In this document: piece by piece, positions 10,501 through 18,863 of the stretch | How the letters are laid out: each line of letters opens with the position of its first letter | Position numbering within the stretch: the stretch's first letter is position 1 | Assembly (NCBI GenBank): GCA_965247705.1 | Contig: CBDFHV010000083.1 | Coordinates: 124,001 to 188,000, forward strand | Length of the DNA stretch: 64,000 nucleotides | Reading direction: 5' to 3' | Source: CBDFHV01 sp965247705 | GTDB taxonomy: Bacteria > Pseudomonadota > Alphaproteobacteria > Rhodospirillales > CAMCUA01 | Position numbers and translations under genes: made by a program | Notes under the pieces: model-generated | Database searches by the model: none | What the model saw: the letters and a program-made list of their open reading frames with translations, nothing else | What the model was told of the DNA's origin: nothing

Positions 10501-11111
10501 CCCTGGAGAGACGCCGCGGCGATGGTGGCGTTCAACTCCTCGATGCGTTCCACGGTCCCCTTTCGGTGATCTCGGTAAATCACCGTACCGTTGCGGACAA
10601 CGAAACTGTCCAGGCTGACGTCGGGGACGAAACCGCCACTCGACGCCATTTCACCGGAGCTCGAAGCTGTCGCCGCCGGATCCTCGGCAAGGTCCAGGCT
10701 CAGATTGTTGCTGCCGTCGGGCAGAATCTCGATCTCGATGACCGGATCGATCAGACGGACGGATTCGACCTGGATGACTCCGCTCAGAAGCGGACCCGGC
10801 GCAATCCGCACCTCCACCGAGGCCAACTGAACCATGTCGATCGCGACGGTGCCCGGCACGTTGGCGAAGCGCACCCGCTGAGCAACCAGGGCCGGGGCCG
10901 GCAGGACCGCGATGCGGATGTCGCCGTCGATGACAAGCTCGCGCCCCGTCTGCGACTTGACCAGGCGCTGGATGTCACCCTTGTAGTCGTTCCAGTCGAT
11001 GAAATTGGGGACGATCAGAACCCCGGCCACGGTCAAGACGACCAGGCTCAGCAGGCCCAGGAGCACCTTCTTCAAGGCATGTGTTCCGTGTCCAATCTCG
11101 TTGGTCCGCAC
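7566..11111 (-). CDS. AsmA-family envelope protein
   Basis: A 1181-residue protein starting at GTG 11111. One N-terminal membrane anchor (about residues 15-37, KVLLGLLSLVVLTVAGVLIV) is followed by an AsmA N-terminal domain (GRELVIDGDIRIAVLPAPAL) and a long beta-rich region. The C-terminal AsmA_2 region is near residue 1000 (LRAALLAINGKD, RGVDVKEGARG). The tail is rich in Pro and Gln. AsmA-like proteins form bridge-like structures in the periplasm linked to outer-membrane lipid transport. The last codon abuts a MITE whose terminal CTAG provides the stop, so the native C-terminus may have differed slightly. Confidence 0.9.
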   Translation of the reverse strand: MRTNEIGHGTHALKKVLLGLLSLVVLTVAGVLIVPNFIDWNDYKGDIQRLVKSQTGRELVIDGDIRIAVLPAPALVAQRVRFANVPGTVAIDMVQLASVEVRIAPGPLLSGVIQVESVRLIDPVIEIEILPDGSNNLSLDLAEDPAATASSSGEMASSGGFVPDVSLDSFVVRNGTVIYRDHRKGTVERIEELNATIAAASLQGPFETAGNLLIRGFPVTFDVTVGAVIQERTVPVSVALESDLAGLRVEANGALLGLQEMPKFKGRVAVSGDSLAATLHGLGGSPAAHGSLNQVFALEGELVADSQQLEFTSGDILFAEARGTVVASASPGDALSLSAAISITRVDLDKWLSLPPFDAAAPAQANSDTAGQDKNGKASVPLAPPPRSTAGAGDAAFTIPTNIFGVFDVNIDALNYRGSLVRHVQVSADIGNGVVTFNDAAAQLPGSSDVAAKGTLTAANGLPLFQGALSGTINDMRRVLDWQGIQVPPVPSDRLRKVTFKSAISATPDQIQLADLDIQVDSSRITGGVTTALRDRLAFGASLTLDRLNLDSYLPPEDSAGAGGAGRGGSSGAVEAGAGLQALSAFDANLKLAVKSMVYRRAPVTGLDVDLTLVGGQLELHRVSVANMVGTAIAVEGKVATGSGLPEVSGLRFTVDSKSPERLFRLLSVEPPVPLADVGAISLAGRMDGPVLQPKFDLTFKGAGAEATVKGTASLGLVQTAMDLDVGLRHPDAVRLLRVLGVAYRPAGRLGALDLRGHVKGTPGRLAATNVSVTLGKTAVTGTVDVDLSGPRPRMNASLATGDLIVDPFLPAARSARRITPPTEGRLMPAAWPVPRLPALPALTIPVARGDSARWSPEPVDLSALGTLDGTVGLQTRSLTYGPYRVDGAQVEAALEGGVLDVRRLSGRLFGGALTGSLTVNAAAPGRIDTNLALQGADLRAALLAINGKDMASGALDASLKGTTHGNSVANWVSALGGTGAFALRGVDVKEGARGTALAGVLDLLLGLNKVGAGLTGGSGSDKATVTGSFVMDRGIARTQDLRLVSGLGNGQAAGTINLPVWVLDIRGQLDLNQNLLARYLTRNTSKVPTKLPFQVTGPLDAPNVKLETAALGGQGLPIPGLNKLIEKQPGVGSVLQQLLPGVLGTPAPPQPQQQAPQPQQEPQKPPKPEDLLRGLLKGLR

Positions 11112-11224
11112 CTCAGGGGTGGCCTTTGGGCCACCGGCTCGGGGCTCTTCGGAATGTAGTGGCTTACGAAGCCGATATCAAACGGCGACGTCGGCAAAAC
11201 CGTTGGAATTCCAGCCCGCTCGGA

Positions 11225-12613
11225 TCACGGGCGCAGGATCTTGCCCGGGTTCATGATGCCGCGGGGGTCGAGGGCGTTCTTGATGGCGCGCATGGCGCTC
11301 ACCGCCTCGCCGTGCTCGGCGACCAGGAAATCGAGCTTGCCATAGCCGATGCCGTGCTCGCCGGTGCTGGTGCCGTCCATGGCCAGGGCCCGCATTACCA
11401 GGCGCTCGTTGATCCGCTGCGCTTCGGCGATATCCTCGGGATCGTCCGGGTCGAGGAGCAGCACCAGGTGGAAGTTGCCGTCGCCCACGTGGCCGACGAT
11501 GGGCGCCAGCAGCCGCGAGCCCTGCAAATCCAGCCGCGTCTCCGCGATGCACTCGGCGAGGCGGGAGATGGGGACGCAGACGTCGGTGGCCCAGCCCTTG
11601 GCCCCCGGCTTCAGCGCCAGGCAGGCGTAATAGGCATCGTGGCGCGCCTGCCACAGCCGCGCCCGCTCCTCCGGGTCGGTCGACCAGCGGAAATTGGCGC
11701 CGCCGAAATCTGCGGCGATGGCCTGCACGGTCTCCGCCTGTTCGGCGACGGAGGCGGGCGATCCATGGAACTCGAGAAACAAGGTCGGCTGGACCGGATA
11801 GTCGAAACCGGAATAGCGGTTGATGGCGTCCATCTGCACGTCATCCAGCAATTCGATCCGCGCCACCGGCACCCCCGACTGGATGGTGGTGATGACCGTG
11901 CTCACCGCCGAGTCCACCTCGGGGAACGAGACCACGGCTGCCGACACGGCTTCGGGAATGCCATAGAGCCTGAGGGTGACCTCGGCGATCACGCCCAGCG
12001 TTCCCTCGGACCCGACAAACAGGCGCGTCAGGTCGTAACCGGCGGAAGACTTTCTTGCCCGCCGGCTGGTGCGGATGATGCGCCCGTCGGCGAGGACCAC
12101 GGTCAGCGCCAGAACCAGCTCCCGCATGGTGCCGTAGCGTACCGCGTTGGTGCCCGACGCCCGGGTCGCCGCCATGCCGCCGAGGGAGGCGTCCGCCCCC
12201 GGATCGACGGGGAAGAACAGTCCGGTGTCGCGCAGGTATTCGTTCAACTGCTTGCGGGTGACACCCGCCTGGACGGTGACGTCCATGTCCTCGGCATTCA
12301 CCTGAAGCACCCGGTCCATGCGCGACGTATCGATGCAGACGCCACCATGAAGGGCGGCCACATGGCCCTCCAGGGACGTACCGGTGCCAAAGGCGATGAC
12401 CGGCGTGTCGGTCTCGGCGCAAACGCGAACGATCGCCGCCACTTCCTCGGTGGTGTCGGGAAAGACCACCACGTCGGGTGGCGCCGACGGATGGTAGGAT
12501 TCGTCGCGGCCATGCTGCTCGCGCACCGAATGCGCTGTGCTCAGCCGTTCGCCGACGACCGCGCGAAGTTCGGCCAGCAGGGGTTCCTCGACAGGTGCCG
12601 TCTGTGTGGTCAT
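11225..12613 (-). CDS. FAD-linked D-2-hydroxyacid (D-lactate-type) dehydrogenase
   Basis: A 462-residue flavoprotein of the GlcD/D-lactate dehydrogenase (cytochrome) family. The FAD_binding_4 region shows FGTGTSLEGHVAALHGG and VDPGADASLGGMAATRASGT; the C-terminal FAD-oxidase region ends with the signature GDGNFHLVLL and TSTGEHGIGYGK. It probably oxidises D-lactate or a related 2-hydroxyacid and passes electrons to cytochrome or quinone. ATG 12613 (MTTQTAPVEEP) is preferred because the longer upstream frame has no family similarity. It is a single gene, apart from the glcDEF operon further on. Confidence 0.9.
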   Translation of the reverse strand: MTTQTAPVEEPLLAELRAVVGERLSTAHSVREQHGRDESYHPSAPPDVVVFPDTTEEVAAIVRVCAETDTPVIAFGTGTSLEGHVAALHGGVCIDTSRMDRVLQVNAEDMDVTVQAGVTRKQLNEYLRDTGLFFPVDPGADASLGGMAATRASGTNAVRYGTMRELVLALTVVLADGRIIRTSRRARKSSAGYDLTRLFVGSEGTLGVIAEVTLRLYGIPEAVSAAVVSFPEVDSAVSTVITTIQSGVPVARIELLDDVQMDAINRYSGFDYPVQPTLFLEFHGSPASVAEQAETVQAIAADFGGANFRWSTDPEERARLWQARHDAYYACLALKPGAKGWATDVCVPISRLAECIAETRLDLQGSRLLAPIVGHVGDGNFHLVLLLDPDDPEDIAEAQRINERLVMRALAMDGTSTGEHGIGYGKLDFLVAEHGEAVSAMRAIKNALDPRGIMNPGKILRP

Positions 12614-12914
12614 GGGCGCACTTCCCACTGGCTTTCCGGGGCATGCGATGCCTCGGGAGCCGGCGATCCTAGCACGATCTCCGACAGTGACGGCAACGCC
12701 AACGACGGCGAACGTGTGTATCCGCATGGCCCTCAATTCGAACCAGACGGCGGGGACGATGCCCTCCATCGCATCTTGATCGATGATACACTGCTCGCTC
12801 GATGGGCGCTCATGGCTTGCGACCGGCCAGGTAGCGAACGATCGGCGCTCGCTCCGGAAAGGTCATCGACCAAATCATCGCCCCGTATCGCGCTCCCTGA
12901 ACGTAGGTTTGACC

Positions 12915-14027
12915 TTGCACGTTTGTTTCTTGTGTACGGAGATTTTCCGCTGGGGCAAATACGGCGGTTTCGGACGGGCCACCCGGGCCATCGGCGGCGA
13001 GCTCGCGAAGCGCGGAGTCCGGGTCTCCGCCGTTATTCCGTTGCCGCGCGGCCATCGCACTGTGGTGCGCGAAGCGTTCGACGGCATCTCGGTCATCGGC
13101 TATCCGCCGATGGACATCTGGGCCACTCAGGACCTGTACCGAGAGGTAGACGCGGACGTCTATCACACCGAGGAGCCCTTCATCGGTACCTACATGGCGC
13201 GTCGTTTGATGCCGCAAAGGGCGCACGTGGTAACGTTCCAAGACCCTCGTCTATGGCGCGACTGGTGGACCGAATTCATGCACCCGTCCAGGACGCGCAT
13301 GCAGGTCGCGACCACCTACCCCTACTATAACAATCCCTTGGTGCGCCATGCGGTGCGCCGGTGCCACGGCTGGGGCGCGGCGGCGGCGTTTCTGGTGCCC
13401 AAGGCACGTGCCAAGTACGGTCTACCCGCCGATCCCGTTGTCTTGCCGTCACCCGTCCATATACCCGACGATGTGACCAAGGCGGCCCGGCCAACGGTCA
13501 GCTTCATCGGCCGCTTCGACCGGGTCAAGCGGCCGGAGCTGTTCTTCGCCCTGGCGAAGCGCCACCCGGAGATCGACTTCATCGCCGTGGGCGCGTCCCA
13601 GGACGACGGCTACGCCGCCGATTTGTTGGCCCGGTGGCCGGAGGTTGGCAATTTGCGATTGACCGGTTTCATCGATCAATTCGCTTCCGACGATTTGTCG
13701 CGAATCCTTTCCGACAGCTGGATTCTCGTCAACACATCGGCGAAAGAGGCGTTGCCGAACGCCTTCATGGAGGCCGCCGCCCATCAGTGCGCCATCCTCA
13801 GCGGTTTCGATCCCGATGCCATGACCTCGCGCTTTGGCTGCCTGGTCGCCGACGGCGATTATTCGCGGGGATTGAGACATCTTCTTCAAAACGATCGATG
13901 GCGGGAACTCGGTCGCGCCGGCCAGGTTTATGCCCGCGAAAATTTTGCCACCGACATGGTCATCGATCGGCACCTGGAACTGTACGAGCGGGCTGCTAGT
14001 GTTGCGATTCTAACATTTGGTTCCTGA
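12915..14027 (+). CDS. Family 4-like glycosyltransferase, C-terminus formed by a MITE
   Basis: A GT-B type glycosyltransferase of about 370 residues. The N-terminus HVCFLCTEIFRWGKYGGFG contains the nucleotide-sugar-enzyme Gly-rich loop; the C-terminal half has FIGRFDRVKRPELF and NTSAKEALPNAFMEAAAHQC (E-x7-E-like donor site). No ATG fits: TTG codons at 12909 or 12915 agree best with family length, while an ATG at 12783 would add an unsupported extension. The final eight residues (VAILTFGS) are read from the MITE inserted at 13996, so the native end is altered. The acceptor is unknown. Confidence 0.8.
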   Translation: MHVCFLCTEIFRWGKYGGFGRATRAIGGELAKRGVRVSAVIPLPRGHRTVVREAFDGISVIGYPPMDIWATQDLYREVDADVYHTEEPFIGTYMARRLMPQRAHVVTFQDPRLWRDWWTEFMHPSRTRMQVATTYPYYNNPLVRHAVRRCHGWGAAAAFLVPKARAKYGLPADPVVLPSPVHIPDDVTKAARPTVSFIGRFDRVKRPELFFALAKRHPEIDFIAVGASQDDGYAADLLARWPEVGNLRLTGFIDQFASDDLSRILSDSWILVNTSAKEALPNAFMEAAAHQCAILSGFDPDAMTSRFGCLVADGDYSRGLRHLLQNDRWRELGRAGQVYARENFATDMVIDRHLELYERAASVAILTFGS

Positions 14028-14057
14028 GCCCGGGGGTGAAGGTCGCAGTTTGCGTAG

Positions 14058-15134
14058 CGTCCCTATCCGGTTAAAGCAGGTAGCGCACCCTGCGGTTGAA
14101 GACTGTCGACCAGCTCCTTGTAGGTGATGGTGGGTTGGTCCATGGCGCGGCGGAGGACGAAGTCGGCCAGATCGGTGATGCGTGTGCGGCGGTTGAAGCG
14201 GTAGCTCCATTCCCGGGCATAGCGCGGCAGGTGCTTGGCGCCGACACCGTGATAGGTGCCGTTGAGCCAGGTCTTCACGTTGGAAAACAGGACATGGACG
14301 ACCGGCATCAAGCGCTCGGCATTCTTGCCTTCGCCTTGCACGACGGGGTGGTGGCGATAGGTGTCGCGGAGTCCGGCGTACCCCTTGAAGGCGTCGCTGG
14401 CGAGGCGGCTTCCGGGCCTGACCGAGGCGCGCACGAAGCCGCCCAGCTCGCGGGCGGTGGCCGCCGGGAGGATGGCGAGCCGCGCCCGGCCGGCGACGAA
14501 GCCGCTTCCCTTGATGCCCTTGCCCGGCCCGACCGGCCGCTTCTCGACGGCCATCACCAACAGGCTCTTGTTCGGGTTGGAAAGGCCCCGGCCCCGGCTC
14601 TCCGGCTTGCCGCGCCCGCCATAATAACTCTCGTCGACCTCGACCAAGCCCTCGAGCGGAAATTCCGAGCGCTCCGTCAGGGCATGACGCAGCTTATGAG
14701 CCATCAGCCACGCTGTCTCGTAGCGCAGATCCAACTCGCGGGACAGCAAAAGGGCCGAGACCCCACGCTTGTCGCGCGCCATCCACCACGCCGCCAGGAA
14801 CCATTTGCGGAGCGGCGTGCGGGTGCGGTGGAAGATCGTCCCCGCCGTCACCGATTCCTGATGACCGCAACGGGCGCATTCGAAGATCCTGGGCCGCGCC
14901 GTCATTCGGTAGCTCCGCCGTTCGCCGCAGCGGGCACAGACATAGCCCTGCGGCCAGCGCAGCCGGGCCAGCGCCTCGATGCAGGCCGCTTCCGATCCGT
15001 GCCGTTCTTGAAACGCCAACATCCTGCCCATCGCACCGCCCTCCAAAAGCCCGAGACAATGCGATCAGCCTACATCCTCTACGTGAACATAACAAGAACA
15101 TTTAGGCCGATCCTGTTTTAACCGGATAGGGACG
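14058..15134. mobile_element. IS1595-family insertion sequence (1077 bp)
   Basis: Terminal inverted repeats CGTCCCTATCCGGTTAAA (23 bp with one mismatch when extended) bound the element. It is flanked by an 8-bp direct repeat TTGCGTAG (14050-14057 and 15135-15142), the length typical of IS1595. It contains one intact transposase and appears complete and recent. Confidence 0.92.
14063..15031 (-). CDS. IS1595-family transposase
   Basis: A 322-residue transposase with an N-terminal zinc ribbon (CARCGERRSY and FECARCGHQES) followed by an ISXO2-type DDE/DDN catalytic domain (GLVEVDESYYGGRG; SDAFKGYAGL; VHVLFSNVKTWLNGTYHGVG). ATG 15031 is preceded by GGAGGG; a TTG at 15046 is an alternative. The stop codon lies in the terminal inverted repeat. 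It appears intact. Confidence 0.92.
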   Translation of the reverse strand: MGRMLAFQERHGSEAACIEALARLRWPQGYVCARCGERRSYRMTARPRIFECARCGHQESVTAGTIFHRTRTPLRKWFLAAWWMARDKRGVSALLLSRELDLRYETAWLMAHKLRHALTERSEFPLEGLVEVDESYYGGRGKPESRGRGLSNPNKSLLVMAVEKRPVGPGKGIKGSGFVAGRARLAILPAATARELGGFVRASVRPGSRLASDAFKGYAGLRDTYRHHPVVQGEGKNAERLMPVVHVLFSNVKTWLNGTYHGVGAKHLPRYAREWSYRFNRRTRITDLADFVLRRAMDQPTITYKELVDSLQPQGALPALTG

Positions 15135-15191
15135 TTGCGTAGATTTAATGGGAACGAAATGTCTCGATCGGAACACTAGGGTAGCCGGCAC

Positions 15192-16361
15192 ATGAATGCC
15201 TCCCCCCCATCCACGACAGCCCCGGCGGAGACGTTCGATGCCCTCGTCGTCGGCGGTGGCATCCTTGGATGCTCGACGGCGCTGAACCTGGCCCGCGGCG
15301 GCCTGCGGGTCGCGGTGCTGGAGAAGGACACCCTGTTCCGCAATGCCTCGGGGGTGAACGCCGGCACCCTGGCCATGCAGACCAAGACGCCGCACATGAT
15401 CCCCTACCACCTGTGGGCCCTGGAGTTGTGGCGCACCACCGCCGACTGGCTGGGGATGGACTGCGGCTATCAGATGCGGGGCAGCCTCAACATGGCGTTC
15501 ACCGAGGCGGAGGCGGAAATCCTTCACAGCCTGGTCCCCGAGCGGGTGGCGGCCGGCGCGCCGATCGAGTTCATCGGCCGCAACCGGGTGCGGGAGCTGG
15601 AACCGGGCCTCGCCGACACGGCCATCGTGGTCAGTTACTGTGCCATCGACGGCTACGCCGATTCGACCCGCACCGGATGGGCCTACCGGCGGGCCTTGGC
15701 CGCCGCCGGCGTTGACGTTCGCGAAGGGATCGCGGTCACCGATGTCCAGCGCGGGGACGGCGGCTTCGAGGTGACCACCACCGCCGGCACGTGGAAGACC
15801 CGGCGGCTGGTCCTGGCCGCCGGCCCGTGGCTGGCCCAGGCGGCGGCCATGCTGGGCGTGACTCTTCGGGTGGAATATCAAGTGGTGCAGATGGCGGTGA
15901 CGGAGCGGGCGCCCCGGGGTTTGCACAACGTGGTGAGTTCGGCAACCAACCTCTTGACCCTCAAGCAGGCCGCCAACGGCAGCTACCTGATCGGCGGCGG
16001 CTGGGCGGCGCTGGGGGACCCCAACGGGGGTGACACCGCCTTTGTCCGCGAGAACATCACCGGCAACCTACGCCTGGCCGAAACCTGCCTGCCGGCCCTC
16101 AAGGGGATGCGCCTGGTCCGCATGTGGATCGGCATGAACGCCTTGAACAAGGATCGGGTGCCGCTGATCGGTCCGCTGCCCGGGGTCGAGAACGCCTGGG
16201 TGATCGGCTGCACCCGCAGCGGCTTCACCGGCGGTCCCGTTCTCGGCCGCCTGCTGGCCGACAGTATCCTCGACCGTCCCCTGGAGATGCCCCTCCATAT
16301 GTTCGATCCCGCCAAGGCCCTGTTGGCGCCGCCCCCTGGCGAGGGGTCACCGGCGTCGTGA
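15192..16361 (+). CDS. FAD-dependent oxidoreductase (DAO family)
   Basis: A 389-residue flavoprotein with an N-terminal Rossmann FAD motif (ALVVGGGILGCSTALNLARG) and a C-terminal GCTRSGFTGGPVLGRLLAD segment, typical of D-amino-acid/sarcosine/glycine oxidase-like enzymes. The substrate is probably an amine or amino acid but cannot be specified. It starts 13 nt after the MITE, so the MITE may have displaced its promoter. Its TGA overlaps the ATG of the adenylate cyclase (TGATG), so the two are translationally coupled. Confidence 0.85.
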   Translation: MNASPPSTTAPAETFDALVVGGGILGCSTALNLARGGLRVAVLEKDTLFRNASGVNAGTLAMQTKTPHMIPYHLWALELWRTTADWLGMDCGYQMRGSLNMAFTEAEAEILHSLVPERVAAGAPIEFIGRNRVRELEPGLADTAIVVSYCAIDGYADSTRTGWAYRRALAAAGVDVREGIAVTDVQRGDGGFEVTTTAGTWKTRRLVLAAGPWLAQAAAMLGVTLRVEYQVVQMAVTERAPRGLHNVVSSATNLLTLKQAANGSYLIGGGWAALGDPNGGDTAFVRENITGNLRLAETCLPALKGMRLVRMWIGMNALNKDRVPLIGPLPGVENAWVIGCTRSGFTGGPVLGRLLADSILDRPLEMPLHMFDPAKALLAPPPGEGSPAS

Positions 16362-18175
16362 TGCGGGGCGAGGGTCGCTTTCGCGTTCGCATCGGCACCC
16401 TGCTGGTCCTCGGTTTCGGCTCCCTGGTCTTCGTCGCCGTGGCCGGAGTCCTGATTCTCGGCCTGTCGTCGGCGCGCCAGAACACACAGGAACTTCTGGC
16501 TGAAAAGACGATCAGTATCGTCGATTTGATCGAACGCCAGATCCACAACCACCTGCGACCCGTGGAGTTGCAGGCGCGCTCGATCGCCGGCGACTTTGCC
16601 ACCGGCCGCGTGGGTCTGGCCGACGCCCCGGCGCTGGAACTGCTGCTGCGGGGTGCCTTGGCAACGACCCCGCAGGTCACGGGCATCGGCTTCATCGACA
16701 CGGACCTCCGGCTTCGCCGCTATCGCCGAGGTTTTGGTTGGCTGCCGAAATTGAACGAGGCCAGCGCGCAGCCGCTGCAACCCGTCCTCGACGCCGCCCG
16801 CGCCGCATCGGCGCCGCGCTGGGCGGAGCTGGTGCGGCCGCCCGAACTCGATGCCACCGCCATCAACTTGCGCACGCCCCTGCGCCGGGATGGGCAGCTT
16901 CTCGGCGTCATGGTTCATGTGGTGACCGTCGGCGATCTGTCCGGCGCCCTGTCCAAGGTTACCACCGACGAACGGATGACACCGTTCATTCTTTATGACC
17001 GCCAATGGGTCCTGGCCCACCCCTTGATCATCGACATGCCGCAAACGCTGACCGAGTCGGTTCCCCTTCCCAGGCTCGAAGACATCGGGGACGCGGTGAT
17101 GGCCTTGGTGTGGTCGGAAGACGGCTTTCCGGCCGAACTTGCGCAGCCGGCCGATCAGACCGAAGTGCAGATCGTGCCCGAAGGCGACATCGAATATGCC
17201 TTCCTCCATCGAACCCTGAACCGGTACGGCGATGCGCCCTGGACCGTGGGCGCCTATTTCGATGCCGCTGTCGAGGAAGGCCGCATCCAGCGGCTCCAGC
17301 TGACCCTATTCGGCGGCTTGGCCGTGCTCGCGCTGTCCCTTGTTTCGGCGGTTGTCATCGGCCGCTTGACGGGGCGTCCGATCCGCCGCCTGGCCGTGGC
17401 GGCGCAAGGGGTCCAGCAGGGCCACCTCGATGCGGTGGAGCCCCTGCCACCAAGCCGGCTCCGGGAATTGGATGATGCGTCCCACGCCTTCAACGGCATG
17501 GTGGACGGCCTCAAGGAGCGGGAGACCATTCGCTCGCTCTTCGGGCGCTATGTGCCGGAGACCGTGGCCGCGGCGCTGCTCCACGAGAAGGGCGACCTGG
17601 AACCTCAAACGGTGGAGGCGACGGTCTTGTTCGTCGATCTCGAGGGGTTCACGGCACTGGCGGAATCCATGTCGCCCCACGAAGTGATCGACATGCTCAA
17701 CGCCTATTTCTCCGCCTTGGTGGAGATTCTTGAGAGCCACGGCGGTGTCGTCACCCAGTTCCAGGGGGACGCCATCCTGGCCACCTTCAACGTACCGGCT
17801 CCCGACCCGGATCATGCGGCGCAAGCGGTGGCGGCGGCTCTGCGCATGGTGGACACCCTTCGGCAGCGGCGGTTTCTGGGCCACCGGCTAGCCTGCCGGG
17901 TCGGCATCAACAGCGGCACCCTTACCGCCGGCGCCGTCGGCGCCGCCGATCGGCTGAACTATACGGTGCACGGCGACGCGGTGAACCTGGCCGCAAGGCT
18001 CGAATCCATGAACAAGCAATACGGGACGCGAATCCTGCTGACCGAGACGACGGCCGCGTTGGCAGGCCCGGTGCCAAACGCGGTCCTGCGCCCCATGGGC
18101 ACCGTCGACATTCGCGGCAAGAGCGAGGCCGTCACCCTGCTGGCCGTGGAGTCCAGCACGCCGGCGACGGAATAG
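16361..18175 (+). CDS. Membrane class III adenylate/guanylate cyclase
   Basis: A 604-residue sensor cyclase. An N-terminal helix (about 12-36) and a second around residue 315 (LTLFGGLAVLALSLVSAVVI) flank a periplasmic sensor domain. Next come a HAMP domain (GRPIRRLAVAAQGVQQGHLD) and a catalytic domain with VDLEGFTALAES and GDAILATF (metal-binding Asp residues) and HGDAVNLAARLESMNK. It makes cAMP or cGMP in response to an external signal. The start overlaps the stop of the FAD oxidoreductase; a GTG 3 nt upstream is possible. Confidence 0.9.
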   Translation: MRGEGRFRVRIGTLLVLGFGSLVFVAVAGVLILGLSSARQNTQELLAEKTISIVDLIERQIHNHLRPVELQARSIAGDFATGRVGLADAPALELLLRGALATTPQVTGIGFIDTDLRLRRYRRGFGWLPKLNEASAQPLQPVLDAARAASAPRWAELVRPPELDATAINLRTPLRRDGQLLGVMVHVVTVGDLSGALSKVTTDERMTPFILYDRQWVLAHPLIIDMPQTLTESVPLPRLEDIGDAVMALVWSEDGFPAELAQPADQTEVQIVPEGDIEYAFLHRTLNRYGDAPWTVGAYFDAAVEEGRIQRLQLTLFGGLAVLALSLVSAVVIGRLTGRPIRRLAVAAQGVQQGHLDAVEPLPPSRLRELDDASHAFNGMVDGLKERETIRSLFGRYVPETVAAALLHEKGDLEPQTVEATVLFVDLEGFTALAESMSPHEVIDMLNAYFSALVEILESHGGVVTQFQGDAILATFNVPAPDPDHAAQAVAAALRMVDTLRQRRFLGHRLACRVGINSGTLTAGAVGAADRLNYTVHGDAVNLAARLESMNKQYGTRILLTETTAALAGPVPNAVLRPMGTVDIRGKSEAVTLLAVESSTPATE

Positions 18176-18230
18176 GTCGCCTGCCCGCGTGTCTCTCTTG
18201 GCACGACTAATCTTGGCATGGAGACGGCTC

Positions 18231-18830
18231 ATGGCATGGCGACGGCAAAGTGCGATGTTGGTTGCGGCGGCGACCCTGCTCGCGGCCACCGGGAGCACCA
18301 CGACGGCAATTGCCCAGGACTGCGTCCCGACCCAATCCGATGCGCTGGGACCCTACTACGTGTCCAACGCGCCGCGGACGGACAACTTCAATCGGCACCG
18401 CCGGCCTGGCGATCCTCTGCGCGTGACCGGCCTGGTGCGGTCCGCCGGCAAGGACCAGCCGTCGCTTCAGGGGGCGACCGTCGAGGTCTGGCAGACCGAC
18501 GGGGCCGGCGACTACTATCCCGAGAGCAATGGCGACGCGGCCGACTACAAGCCCACGGCGGTCGATCTGCGGGGGACCGTGCTCACCGGCGCCGACGGGC
18601 AATATGATTTCCGCACCGTGGCGCCGGGGGCCTACGGCTTCCGGCCGCGGCACTTCCACTATCGGATTTCCGCCCCCGGCCCCCGGACCCTGGTCACCCA
18701 GTTCTACGTCACCGGCGATGGCTTCGTGCGCCAGCCCGGCGCCCCATGCCGGCACGCCCCCATCGTCGGCGACGGCGAGGACCGCCGCTACGAAGCGCCT
18801 ACGGTGTATCTTGAACGAACGTCGGGATAG
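18231..18830 (+). CDS. Secreted intradiol dioxygenase-like protein
   Basis: A 199-residue protein with a signal peptide (MAWRRQSAMLVAAATLLAAT, likely cut after AIAQ). The body resembles the intradiol ring-cleavage dioxygenase C-terminal domain: LQGATVEVWQTDGAGDYYP, then FRTVAPGAYGFRPRHFHYRI. The Tyr and two His residues fit Fe(III) ligands. Intact catechol dioxygenases are cytoplasmic and longer, so this exported form has an unknown, perhaps aromatic, substrate. ATG 18231 gives a clean signal peptide; a GTG at 18189 is an alternative. Confidence 0.8.
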   Translation: MAWRRQSAMLVAAATLLAATGSTTTAIAQDCVPTQSDALGPYYVSNAPRTDNFNRHRRPGDPLRVTGLVRSAGKDQPSLQGATVEVWQTDGAGDYYPESNGDAADYKPTAVDLRGTVLTGADGQYDFRTVAPGAYGFRPRHFHYRISAPGPRTLVTQFYVTGDGFVRQPGAPCRHAPIVGDGEDRRYEAPTVYLERTSG

Positions 18831-18863
18831 GCCTGCCGCCGACGCATCCCCGCCGCCGGCCGG

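Larger units (their letters stand above)
13996..15179. mobile_element. MITE, copy 2, split by IS1595 element
   Basis: Left part 13996-14057 and right part 15143-15179 together reproduce the 99-bp MITE at 7471 with no differences, once the IS and one copy of its 8-bp target duplication are removed. The insertion therefore dates after MITE spread. It lies between the glycosyltransferase gene, whose end it replaces, and the FAD oxidoreductase gene. Confidence 0.85.
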
